Shown here: piece after piece, positions 47,860 through 58,998 of the stretch | Numbering within the stretch: the stretch's first letter is position 1 | How the letters are laid out: every line of letters begins with the position of its first letter | DNA from: Epiperipatus broadwayi | Lineage: Eukaryota > Onychophora > Udeonychophora > Euonychophora > Peripatidae | DNA length: 64,000 bases | Reading direction: 5' to 3' | NCBI GenBank assembly: GCA_028023455.1 | Contig: JAQFVV010006503.1 | Location: 1-64,000, forward strand | The notes under the pieces: generated by a model | Told to the model about the DNA's origin: nothing | What the model saw: only the letters and a program-made list of their open reading frames with translations | Databases searched by the model: none | Made by a program: the position numbers and the translations under genes

Positions 47860-48200
47860 GTCTTTATAAGATTGATGTCTCAGATTCAAAAAGTTCTATC
47901 ACCAAAGTTTCCTTTACTCTTTTTTTCAATTCATGTTTTCAAAAAAGATAACATCTGCATTGTCAAATAATATTTTATGACCTGCATTCAGTTTAGGAAT
48001 ATACAAAGCTGAGTTATGGTATCCATTTTTAATTATACTCTTATGAACTTTAATTCTTGTATTAACACTTAATTTACTTTGACCTATATAAATTTTATGG
48101 CAACTGCAAGGAATCTTATAAACTGGCCCCAAAATAGATTTGCTATCAATTGACTGTTTTGAAAAAATTAACAAAGCTTTTAATAAATTTGAATCAAATT
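47860..48200 (-). pseudogene. PLE GIY-YIG endonuclease fragment
   Basis: The minus-strand frame 48174-47926 gives 82 residues: GPVYKIPCSCHKIYIGQSKL (Y-x-x-x-C-x-C-x4-YIGQ core), RIKVHKSI, then SALYIPKLNAGHKILFD and FFENMN. The next codon is TGA, and the frame continues KKRVKETLVIELFESE. The family usually has NW followed by R/K-x-x-E-A here, so the stop probably replaced Trp. The RT is not recognisable upstream, although weakly PLE-like sequence extends to about 48400. It is a third PLE subfamily compared with 20 kb and 38 kb. Confidence 0.82.
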
Positions 48201-49290
48201 ACTTGCCCAAATGATAAAAAAAAAAACTATATAAATTACATCTGTTATTTTATTATAATACCTTTCTTAGAAAACAACAACCCCTTCTGAGTTCTAGTAT
48301 TAATTTACATATAAATTTAAGCAAGCCACATAACAAAATTTTTGAAAATCCTTTTGTGTAGAATAATCAATTTTCATTTATCTCAGACTTTTTAATTTTT
48401 TTTAAAATTTTTTGTAGAAGATAATTATAGATGCATCCTTAAGAAATGATCCATTTTCATGGGTCCATATATTTCCAAAATTTCCAAACATCTGAAGCTA
48501 ATGTGTTATCATATTTAAAACTTTCTAGAGATTCCATCAAAATATGGAATTTTCCTACTTTTAAAATGACAGTAAATTATTTTATTTTCATTATATTAAA
48601 TATCTGTATTCATACACAAATGGGTGCATTATTCAATGCAATCAACTCAATTTTTGTTTCATTATTCAAAAATGAATTGTTTAACATATCATTTTTATTA
48701 TAAAAGAATGTTATTTATGAATTTAATAAGAAAATAATGTTTTAGCTTATATCTTAATTTTAATACTTTAAAAATGATCTAAAATATCATGTTTATCAAA
48801 TGACAATATTTCTTTAGTATTTATGCACTAATTATTTCTAATCTTTTACTAGTTATTGAACTTCTGCATTTAAATAAATATATTACTAATGAAGTGCCAT
48901 ATTTACTTTAATAATTGACCTGTTTTCTTATAATAGCGTCATTAATAAAGCATTTAATGTCATAAAACCAATCAGAATTTTATTTGAACCCAAAAACAAT
49001 CAATACGTATCCACAACACTTTTTTTACTATAATCTCTCACTTTGTTAGCATAATACATTTGAAAAATATAAATATGCAGTTTTGTTATTGAACAGCTTT
49101 TGAGATTTAGCATGAATAGTAGCTGCTTTAAAGAATGGATATCCATTTTCCTACCAATCATTTTTGGACTAGTATATATTTTTAAAACCACTACAGTTTT
49201 AATCTTGAAATTGATCTTCATAATACATAAGATGCTTTTGTTTAATACAAGTACATCCCAGAAGTTTTACAGTAATTTTTTCTGCCCAAA
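48201..49290. other. non-coding stretch
   Basis: The first 200 bp may be decayed PLE RT. The rest shows nothing recognisable. Confidence 0.4.
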
Positions 49291-49298
49291 AAAGTATA

Positions 49299-49409
49299 AT
49301 GTCAAGCATTGGTGGTCGAGTGGTCAGCACAACTGCCTTCCAAGCAGTTGTCCCGGAGTTGTGCATTCACTTCCCAGCCGATGCTTTGACCCACGAAAAA
49401 AAAAAGAAG
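49299..49409 (+). repeat. tRNA-Gly(UCC)-derived SINE with target-site duplication
   Basis: GCATTGGTGGTCGAGTGGTC, then AGCACAACTGCCTTCCAAGC (anticodon loop CTTCCAA, anticodon TCC as in tRNA-Gly), TTGTGCATTCACTTCCCAGCCGATGC, GACCCACG and A10. The flanking AAAGTATA (49291-49298 and 49410-49417) is a likely 8-bp target-site duplication. This copy is the clearest evidence that the SINE head is tRNA-Gly. The B box is degraded (GCATTCACTTCCC). Confidence 0.9.
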
Positions 49410-50090
49410 AAAGTATAGTAAATTCAGTTATTATGCTAAAAAGTAAATAATAGTCAATACAAAGTCAATAACGTGATTTTCAATAACACTCTACTAAAAA
49501 TTTGATTATTTATTGATGGGTAAACAATAATACTACAAGAATTAAACGTTACTTTTTCTGAAGTTTGTGAATCTCATAGTGAAATATTGATTAGATAGGC
49601 CCAGTTATTACTGCATAAAATAATTCTTCATATCTTTAGCCTGTCATTGATAAACATATAAATTTCAAAAATAAAAAAGTATGAAAATGTTACAAAAAAT
49701 CATAATTATACTGCCATTCTTTTTATTCGATGAACTATTATTTCAAATTAACTTTATTGTATTTTCTTACTCAGACGAATTTTATTAAAAGCAGTCATGT
49801 TAATTTCACTGGGTAAATGAAATATCAGGTATATACTGCATACACAGCGCCTCTCACGTTTTCAATGAGTTTAATGGTGCTATATTTATAACAGTCTCCC
49901 ATTTACAAACCACACCTTCTGGTCAGGATAGGAATTTTTGTCTGATATATATAGTTAAAGCCTGTTTAAAGTATTTACATATGCTTTCTGTGCACTCAAT
50001 AAATTAATTACTACTCTTCAAAAAAGAAGATAGTAAGTTATCTTATATAGCAGGTAAACTTTAGCAGTATCATAGAAAATTGCATGTTTT
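49410..50090. other. non-coding stretch
   Basis: Nothing recognised between the two SINEs. Confidence 0.5.
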
Positions 50091-50094
50091 CCAG

Positions 50095-50220
50095 GTCTTG
50101 CATTGGTGGTCGAGAGGTCAGGGCGACTGCCTTGCACTTGCAGGCAGTTGCCCAGGTTGCGGGTTCGCATCCCAGCCGATGCTATGACATTAAAAAAAAC
50201 AAAAAAACAAAAAAAAACAA
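50095..50220 (+). repeat. tRNA-Gly-derived SINE, expanded anticodon arm
   Basis: GCATTGGTGGTCGAGAGGTC, GACTGCCTTGCACTTGCAGG, CAGTTGCCCAGGTTGC, GGGTTCGCATCCC (B box), GATGCTATGACATT and an A-rich tail with C interruptions. The anticodon arm has an insertion similar to that in the 40.9-kb copy, so the two probably form a subfamily. Confidence 0.85.
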
Positions 50221-50879
50221 CAATTAACATGAGATTAAATTGAAGATAAGAAGAACACAGCTTACATTATTCTTCAAATATGATGATAATCATAAGACTA
50301 ATTCATAGATCTTTTCTTGAGATGATACTTCTTTTAGGATTGTTTTCCACAAATCTTAATGACCAAAGGGAAAGACATTAGTCAATAAAGGAAACAATAA
50401 TCTGAGAATGAAGTCCGAGACTTATATCAACCAATTAAAAAAACGTTCAGTCTTTAAAATTACAATTTTTAATTCACATATCAGGATATGAAAATTTTTA
50501 TGATATTAATTGAAAAATGTAGACTCTAAACCTTGGGATACATTTAGTGTTATAAAAATTAGTGAATTTTTTTTAAAAAATGATGTTAGTGCTAATTTAC
50601 TTATTTTGTTGGACAATGGTATAAAAATGTCTTTAAATTTAAAACTAGTTGAATTTTGGCAAATGTTAATCAGAAATTATTGTATTAAGAATTAAAGTGA
50701 AACCCACAATAGTATGTAGTACATTACACTATTTACTTATTGCTGATTATAGTAATAAATAATTAAATAAAACCTTTATTAACACATCAATGTGAAATGA
50801 ATAATATAAATAACAAGATGTGTCTAAGACAAGAATGTGAAACATAGGGAAAAGAAATTATAGTGATGCATTTAATAAT
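50221..50879. other. non-coding stretch
   Basis: No gene seen. Confidence 0.5.
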
Positions 50880-50888
50880 TTGTAGAGC

Positions 50889-51168
50889 AAAACTCTCTAT
50901 ATGTATTGCCACTCAGTGTAAGCCAGAGTAATCAATGGATGCCAAAAGGCTTGTGCATAAAATCCCCATCTAGTGCCTACTCATCCAATATTCCCAGACT
51001 AGTTTCTGGCTTGTGGCTGACTGGTTTCTTGCTTGTGGCCTTCTGGAATCCATTGATTACTCTGGCTTGCACTGAGTGGCAACACATATAGAGAGTTTTG
51101 CCTGTTTTAATAACAGTTATAAGCAAGCATAAGAAATGGTAATCATGTGATGTTTATTGGCTTAAAAC
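50889..51168. mobile_element. family F foldback, 280 bp, with 9-bp target-site duplication
   Basis: The arms begin AAAACTCTCTATATGTATTG and end inverted as CACATATAGAGAGTTTTGCC. Both carry GCCAGAGTAATCAATGGATG. The right side continues with AACAGTTATAAGCAAGCATAAG and TGTGATGTTTATTGGCTT. TTGTAGAGC flanks it on both sides (50880-50888 and 51169-51177). No coding sequence. Confidence 0.8.
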
Positions 51169-51177
51169 TTGTAGAGC

Positions 51178-52795
51178 TTATAAAAAAAATAAAAAAATAA
51201 ATTTTATCAACACAACATTATTTCAATTTGCAACATATAATAAATAAATTATGATAGAAAGATTCCTAGACATGATAAAAGATTTTTGAATTTATTTACT
51301 TAAGAAAACCAAGACATATCCTGATGAAATATTTAATATAAACTTTAAAAAATGACCAGTAAACAATATTTAAGAAGTAGATTATGTAAATTCAATAATA
51401 TCCATAGATAATCTATGGATTAGGCTCTCAGAAATAAATGTAGGAAAAATCTCTAATGTAAACAATATATATCCAAATATAAAAAAATCAATGAACAAAA
51501 TTTAAGGTTTAGTAGTGACCAAAAACTGCTCCACATCTAATCAAGAAAAGTCACAAATTTAAAAATGAAAGGATCAAGTCAGAACAGTTAAAGAAAAGTG
51601 AAAGACAAAATGAATTAAAGAAATATTAAAAATAAATCGCTTAAAATACAAGTAGAATAAATAAATAATCTATATATTTATATAAACAGGAAAATTCTTT
51701 TAATAATGTACTTTGAAGCTAAAAAAACAAAAAACAACAACCCAGAACTATAAAGAACTAAAAAATCATTATATTAATAAAAATGAAAAAAGTATAATTA
51801 AGACAATAATATACTAATATATATATATATCAATAATGGCTATAATTGAAGACATTATTAGCATACTGATACAATCAAAAAATTAATATCTTTCCTAAAG
51901 AAATGCATAACAAATCATACCTGAATGGACAATTTAAAAAAACATTGGGACTGAGGGAATTAAAATTATTGTTTGCCCCAAAACTGCTTAGGATTCTGCA
52001 AACATTTCATAGACTATTATTTTTCATTGTTTGCTTTAATTTATTATAACTTTATATAATGAAAATGAAATGATTCTTTCCTATTTTACTATTTTTAAAG
52101 AATCTTCCATTCTACCACTTTTCTAAATTGATGTCTCAGTATGTGGAACTTTAAACTCAATATTCTGGTTGTAATTGGAAAGATAAGCAATCTTTTTCTT
52201 TTCACATCAGACACGTCCATCATTTGACTTTTTCTTCATCTGTCTTATTTTTTCTATTTTTTTCCATCTTCACATCTCAAAAGACTTTAATCTTTTAATA
52301 TTATTATTTAGAAGTATCAATGTCTTTGCTCAATATAGAACAGATAGTAAAATATAAGATTCTATTACTTTTTGGGTTGATGGGGATACAATGATTTTCA
52401 TGACATGTGATTATTTACAATTCAGTTGCATAATATTCTGATTTAAAACTACTCACTAACAAAACTATACGCTAAAATATAATCTAGGGTGTAGATATAA
52501 CACTATTGAATAGGAATTAATTAAATACTATATTCTGGAATCTGTGAATCACTCAAGCCTTTAGTAGCAAAATTGAGTAGGAGAAATAATTTGATACTTA
52601 AAAGTATTGTATAAGCTTGAGTGGAAGTCATGTGATATTTTGTTATATTTATCACAATTCTAGAAAAAGAATACAGGTAATGCTTATTAACAATGGAGAA
52701 CAATAAAATACATAGATATTAAACCAGTAGGCTGTTGTATATAATTATAGAAGTAAGTTTGTTTAGATTCAAAACTTTAAAATGTTGTTGAATAT
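51178..52795. other. AT-rich non-coding stretch
   Basis: Nothing gene-like. A perfect small hairpin ATCCATAGATAATCTATGGAT lies at 51401-51421. Confidence 0.5.
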
Positions 52796-52799
52796 CAGG

Positions 52800-53030
52800 T
52801 TGGTAACTTGGTAGCAAAAGATGACTACTGGAGTAAAGGTGCATTAGATATAAAAGTTCTGATGCAACAAAATTCAGATCCAATCCTCCTTACTGATGAA
52901 ATTCATAAACTAAAAACTAGTTTGGGGATATGGATAAGAAAATACTGAATAAAGACTTGGTTTGGGAACTAACATCTGACATCTATTGATTATTCAATAA
53001 TACTTACACAAGTTGTCAGAACTTAAGCAG
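52800..53030. repeat. old, diverged family F copy
   Basis: CTACTGGAGTAAAGGTGCATTAGAT, then CAGATCCAATCCTCCTTACTGATGAA, CTAAAAACTAGTTTGGGGATATGGAT and ATCTATTGATTA parallel the family F unit (GCTGGAGGGTTGCATTAGAT, CAGATCCAAGGCTCCTCACTGA, AGAAACTAGTCTGGGGATATTGGAT, ATCCATTGATTA) with many substitutions. It shows the family has been active for a long time. Confidence 0.7.
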
Positions 53031-53317
53031 AAATAGATTTGATATTTTCCACATATTTTATTTTTGCTGTGCTCACATTCAGCATTTATTTAAAGTTTAT
53101 CAATAATGATGTTTTTAAAAAAACGTAGTTTTTTTATTATCTCTAATCTTCATGTCAAATTAATGGCAGTTCTGTCAATATTTTATATTATTTTAATTTG
53201 TGTTTTCGATTTTCTTGTATCTGATCATAAGAAAATTAAATTTTTAATAGATTTATTCACATATTTTTAGTTCAAAATATATGTGGCCCAGAATCTTTTA
53301 CATTATGGTTTCTATAT

Positions 53318-53600
53318 ATATTGTACTGGTCAGAATTGTATATTCGTCTAACAAGAGCTAGCATCTAGCAAAAGTACCTCGAGTCTAATCATGTGCAAGA
53401 TACATAAGTCAGGAACAATCATGAACTCTGTCCTATTGCCTATTTTCCAGATCTATAACATTACGAACAACACTTCTGATGATAACAAATGAAATTTTAT
53501 TCATTCCTGTCCCAGAGCAACAGCAGAGAAAGAAGAGATCTACAGGGAATGATAATACTACTAGGCTTCGAACCCCCACCCCAACAGAATGAAATAGTTA
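53318..53600 (-). repeat. SINE-like repeat, family K, copy 2
   Basis: On the minus strand a tRNA-like head with B box (GGGGGTTCGAAGCC, about 53570) is followed by a body shared with 4737-4975 and the end GAATTGTA-type...GACCAGTACAATATATA. A tRNA-derived SINE is likely. The A box is not clear. Confidence 0.6.
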
Positions 53601-56475
53601 AGATTATAATTAGACTTTTCATCTAAATTCATTAATAAATCTAAGTTGGCCTAAAGTCAATGGAGATGAGCTATATATAACGCAATCTAATTAACGATGT
53701 GTATGCATAAATCATGAGGCAAAGCAGACTTAAGTACTAATTATATGGTTAATAATTTATTAGTATTAATTAGGAGAAAATGAATAAACAAAGTTATTTA
53801 ATTTGACAAACGGTCGCGAATCTATTTACATATAACATTAATAGAATTTTGGGTTTTACTTGATTATGAATGCTGATTTGTGTATTTAAAAAATTACATA
53901 ATAATAGAACATAAGTTAATGTTTAAATAATAGGCAAATCCGCAATTGAATACGATGATAAAAAAATATACAGATAGTCAAAAGATGCGGCTTAATATGC
54001 TAACAGTAGATACCAATTTTACCATATTATAACTTGGACGCTATGACTATTTTATGAAAAATAAATGACTTTAAAACAGATAAATGGGATATAGGTTACA
54101 TCAATTTACTATGGTTCATTTGAACCACAAATGAAAATATTTTATAATGTACATTATTTACTTAAACCGTCTTTAGATCTTAAAATGTTCAGACAGAAAA
54201 GTTATTTGTATTTTATTCTATTCTTTTCTGACTGGAGAGGATTTATTTAACATTGTTTGTTAGCCACTCAAACATTGTTTCAATGAGACGGTGGGTAGCT
54301 TAAATAAGCTTTAAAATGACATTCCCTAACTTATAATATAAACTAAAATGTGAGACGGATTTAGATATCATGGCATTACATCTTACAGATTTGAAATGGG
54401 CAAATATAAGAATATTTAACAAGAATTGCAGTGCTGACTAAATGATAATGATAGAAAAGGTTGAGTCCATTTTAGGACAAATGCTTCATCAATTATTACG
54501 TAAGTATAGGAAATGTGCCTGTACACGTGACAGATCAGCATTTGGAAAAGGTGGTATTGTAGGAATTTCATGGTCTGGTCTTTCCAGTGTTAACCCATGT
54601 AGAGCCTAAATGACAACCTGACAGTATCCTGAGTTGGTGCTTCCAAACCCCATTCAAGGATATGCCATAAGTAAAATAATCCTGGTCCTCCGGGTTTTAA
54701 TTTTGACAAAGCAAGATGAGGAAATTTTGTAATGTTATCATAGCCAAGCAATGCTAATAATAAAAATAAATAAATCAGGTTCTTAATGACACTGATAGGT
54801 GAATTAAGGCCCTTGTAATTTAATAGAATCTAGCGTAATGATATGACATAATTTGATCCCTCTCGAAAGGTACGCAAATGACCTTTAATATTAGTTAGGA
54901 TGTCAAAACATAAAAGAGGGAATATTGTTCCCTTCATTAAACAAATATTACTATGCTAACTAGTAATTAATACCATAAAATAATTACCACACTAGATGGC
55001 ATGATGGGCAACTGATTGACCATATAATAAAAAAACAGCAAAGCTAAAGGTCATTAAGTTTACTTTAAAATATAATATGAAAATAAAATCAATAGCGTGA
55101 ACATGATAATAAATTGATATATTAAATGTAGCAGCTGATAATCTGCCACTAAGCAAATAGAATAACTTAAAAATCTTATTCAATCAAGTGAACTTTTAGT
55201 TAGGTAAGAAAGCTTACATTTACGATTTAACATCCCATAATATCGAGGATATCCAATAAGAAAATTTAAGATCAGTTCGCTAGATTGAACTATTAGCATA
55301 TTAAATTAAATCATAAAAAATTTATAATACTGAAATTAAAAGTGTGCCACATTTAAAATATTAAAAAATAGAAATTGTGAAACCCATTAAAGAACTGCAT
55401 CAAAAAAATAGAGATTCGTGCATTAGATTTTTACAAAAGAAAAAGAAAGTCATTACTTTATAGAATTGTTACAACTAGCATTATAATGCCATGTTTAAAT
55501 AAGGAGAGAATTACATTACAAATAATTTAGATTTTAAAATGAAAGTTTTAAAAGAGTTCATATTAGTGGCATGATTAGGATTTACCTTCCATTAATTGAT
55601 GACTTCATGTCCATACGGATTGGTACACGTAAGATTATAAAATGAAGAAAACATGGTTGGCAATGCAAAATTTGGAAAAATAATGGCTGGCATCTTGAGA
55701 TAGTTAGTTCACCATTTAATTTAGGCAATCCATAAGTGGAGATGGCATGTTAGCATAGCAGTCTGGAAATGATTTTTGGAGAAGAAAGGGGAAGCAAATT
55801 TAGTCCCTCTACTCCGGATTCATATTTCAAAATTTTGATTGACGTGGATCTTTTATGCAACACTGATTAAAATGGCACACTAAGAGACTTAGCCTAAACA
55901 TTCAGCTCTATTTATATGCTAGCAAAACCTTCTCGAACATTCTCTCTTTCCACTTGATGAGACACGGATGTCCATTAAGTGGCCTGAATGCACTTATTCT
56001 TTATTTTCAATGATAATGCAACAAGTTCCAGAGAGTATTGTTTTAATCTATTTCAATAATGGAAATAGATTCAAAAGATATAATTTCCATTAACATTATG
56101 TTTGCTAAGGGATTTTAATTTATTAATTACCTTTTTTAAATTAAATCTAGAATATTCTTTTATTTATAAGTTTCAGAGTTATTTTAATTACTCTCTAGAA
56201 CTTTCTTTGGTATTGCATCATCGAAAATAAAATACGCAAACTATAAAATAAATATACATAATATTTAATAATGAAAAATATATTTTTTATCTATAATATT
56301 TTTTTTTTGCAATCTTGAACACACATACATGATTATTTAAATGGAATGGAAATTTAAATAATTCTGATTTACAATTATTAAATATTCTTACAATACAACA
56401 TTTAACTTATGAAAGTACAAAAAAAGGAGTGTCTTACAACACTTGTATGTGTGTCCTTTCACTCTCTAGTGATTT
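53601..56475. other. non-coding, low-repeat stretch
   Basis: No gene or repeat family seen. The sequence is less A/T-run-rich than its surroundings and could be unique. Two Sox-like ATTGTT sites lie at 54251-54285, including the inverted pair CATTGTTTCAATG (54273-54285). This is compatible with a regulatory or intronic region but is not evidence of one. Confidence 0.35.
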
Positions 56476-56479
56476 ACAC

Positions 56480-56578
56480 ATATATTGCTGGGTTTAAACC
56501 TCTGATTCAAGGGTTTAAATTACCAGACAGTGAAGCAAAAATGTAACATATTTTCCGCTTCAATATATATATATTAAA
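56480..56578 (+). repeat. SINE-like repeat related to 7.8 kb
   Basis: GGGTTTAAACC (B-box-like) and GTGAAGC...TTTTCCGCTTCAATATATAT match the end of the 7.8-kb repeat, including the (TA)n tail. Confidence 0.45.
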
Positions 56579-56769
56579 TAAACTCAGGAATAGCAAAAAT
56601 ACTCTATAAAGTAATCTGCTAATGCTAGTTTTCTTAGTTAAAGCTTTTCAAATTTTATATTTTAGCATTTTGTCTTTTATAAAGACTAAAAATAATTTAA
56701 ATAACATGACTTACCCATTTAGTCACATTCTAAAAAAAATTATGTTCTAAAGAAGCTATAATAGTAACA

Positions 56770-57365
56770 TGAAAGGCTAAAACCTTAGACAGAAGTGCCT
56801 TAAAATGCTTACGTGACAGCCAATCAAATGTAATAATGATTGCATGTGGAACTCTCAATTCAAAAACACAAGCCAGAACACAAGAAAAAGATGGACCCAC
56901 CTTCCTCTATACTTAAATTTATATATAAATAAGTCAGACTCAAGAATTCCAGACTAAAAGCATGAAGCTTAAAATGTTTTCACATTTAATTCACTAAATA
57001 TTATATATAAATAAACAACATGAAATCTTTCGATTTACAATGAAGCAATTTTCAAATCTAATGAAATGATAGTAACAAATGTAAATACAATAAATTTATT
57101 AAGTGCTAGCAGATGATCTAATAATACCATGAAAGGCTAAAACCTTTGACAGAAGCATCTTAAAATGCTTATGTGACAGCCAATCAGATGTAATAAACTC
57201 TTTCCTGTATTCTGGCTTGTATTCTTAAATTGAGAGTTCCATGTGCAATCATTACTACATCTGATTGGCTGTCACATAAGCATTTTAAGGCGCTTCTATC
57301 AAAGGTTTTAGCCTTTCACATTATTATCAAATCATCTGCTAGCGCTTAATAAATTTAATATATTT
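56770..57365. repeat. foldback/duplicated repeat, family J
   Basis: A unit with GAAAGGCTAAAACCTTTGACAG, AAATGCTTATGTGACAGCCAATCA and TGATTGCATGTGGAACTCTCAATT occurs directly at 56770-56890 and 57133-57194, and inverted at 57253-57356. The arms 57092-57194 and 57253-57356 form a hairpin. The shared GCTAGCAGATGAT lies at the outer edge. No coding sequence. Confidence 0.85.
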
Positions 57366-58859
57366 AGAAGCTATAATGTTAATTTTTATACATAGATAAA
57401 CATTATAATAGACCTAAACATTAAATCAGTTCTACATTTAAAATAATTTATGTATCTCAAGACATAATGGTTAGTGAAACTGCTTGACAAATCCGCAACT
57501 GGGATTCAATTGTGAACTGGATGTTTTTGCAAATTTTTTGGTCATTAACCATGCAACAATGGGTGCTAAGTAAGGATCTATTTATAAAACAAAAATAGTG
57601 AATGCAGTGTTATATAGCTTTTATTATGGGGGGGGGGGAGGGTTGAAGATTTATTATGTTCTTATATGTATTGAACCTTTATCTTAATATTAAAAAGAAA
57701 ATGGATGATAATGAATGCATGAATAATAATCAGTTTGCATTCTAATAACAAAAAATGTAATTAAAAAAAAGATAAGTGTTATTAGAGAGAAGAGAATAAA
57801 CCTTCAGTATTCAAGCATTATTGATTATGATTATTCTTTTCAAGATTTTTAAAACCTTAAGAAACTGATAGTTGCAGAATTTTGTTTTAAGATAAATAGA
57901 CAGTTAATATTAGAATAAACAACAATTGAATTACTAGAAAATGAAGTAGAGCCTATTATATTGTGTTTAATAACTATAGTGACTGGTTATTGTGAAGGTA
58001 TATTCTCAAAATTCAGAATGGTGTTTAAATTAATGGACTGACTGCCAGCCTATATGAGGCAGACTGGTGACATAGATATGATAGAAAAGATTTATGCATA
58101 AAAATATTCATAAGAAACAAGCTCATAGAAATCTCAAATGGCAAAATCATCATCATTGCAAACATAAGTGGAAAGGTTAGAATATTACAGAAAATTAAGT
58201 GATTAAATAACTCATTATCTTAATTGGTAATTTGAAATTATAGTGACAATTAAATAATTTAAAGTATATTAAAAAAAATAAATTAAATAAATCCATGTGA
58301 TACAATTTTTAGAACAATGATTAAAAATAAAAATTTCTGGGTTTGAGTCATAGATTAGAAGATAATGGATAAACTGCATTTATTTGATGAGTTTAAAAAT
58401 GTGGTAAATATAGGACTGGTTGATGAAGTAAAAACAAACAAACATTCCAACCAAGTATTTTGGGAAAAGCAGAACAGGTTTCTATTTAAAAATGGATATA
58501 TAAGAAACATATGAAGATCAGAACAGATAGAAGCCTAAGGGATACTAAAACAGGAAAAAATTTGGGAAATATGTTTATTCTTCACTTGCAATCTTCTTTT
58601 ATAGAAGAATATATCAAATATATATATACACTTGGTAAATATGTGTGTATGCAGTGATCAAGTAAAGGCATATATACATCACATGACCAAAAATACATCA
58701 CCTGATCCCAGTTTACACATTGCTGTTCATTAGCAAACCCCTTTATTCTCCTACTCTTGTGCCATCTAGTGTAAACTTTAGTAATCATAAATGTAGGAAC
58801 ATATAGCATTGGATAAGGATTTATTAAGCACTATAATTTGGCATCGATTGATTACTAAA
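57366..58859. other. AT-rich non-coding stretch
   Basis: No gene seen. A G9 run followed by AGGG lies at 57629-57642, unusual in this base composition. Confidence 0.5.
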
Positions 58860-58998
58860 CCTAGGTCAATATATTACTACAAATGAAAACATAAAGACTG
58901 AAATTACTCATAAAATTATATTTGATTGGAGTGCTTTTGGTAGAAATAACTTAATATTAAAAGGAAATATAACTATATGTTTAAGAAGGAAGACTGTG
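58860..58998 (+). pseudogene. RTE-type LINE fragment
   Basis: It encodes LGQYITTNENIKTEITHKI, WSAFGRNNLILKGN and ICLRRK, the same region as the start of the open frame at 42 kb (YLGQTIKIDGN...WSAFGRNN). It is truncated at both ends; the expected downstream domain and (ATG)n tail are missing. Confidence 0.8.

Noticed and set aside
48446-48703. 85-codon plus-strand ORF as a small membrane protein
   Set aside because: AT-rich composition yields Phe/Ile-rich ORFs readily, and it lies opposite possible decayed PLE sequence. No start context or family resemblance.
49299-49409. Functional tRNA-Gly(UCC) gene
   Set aside because: The B box and T arm are mutated, the acceptor strands do not pair cleanly, and a poly(A) tail with an 8-bp flanking duplication shows a retroposed SINE copy.
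54273-54285. CATTGTTTCAATG as a Sox dimer enhancer site
   Set aside because: A 13-bp motif of this composition is expected by chance in AT-rich DNA. There is no supporting context.
53601-56475. Mitochondrial DNA insertion or conserved gene in the plain-looking region
   Set aside because: No mitochondrial gene block, tRNA cluster or long ORF could be recognised; the different texture alone is not evidence.
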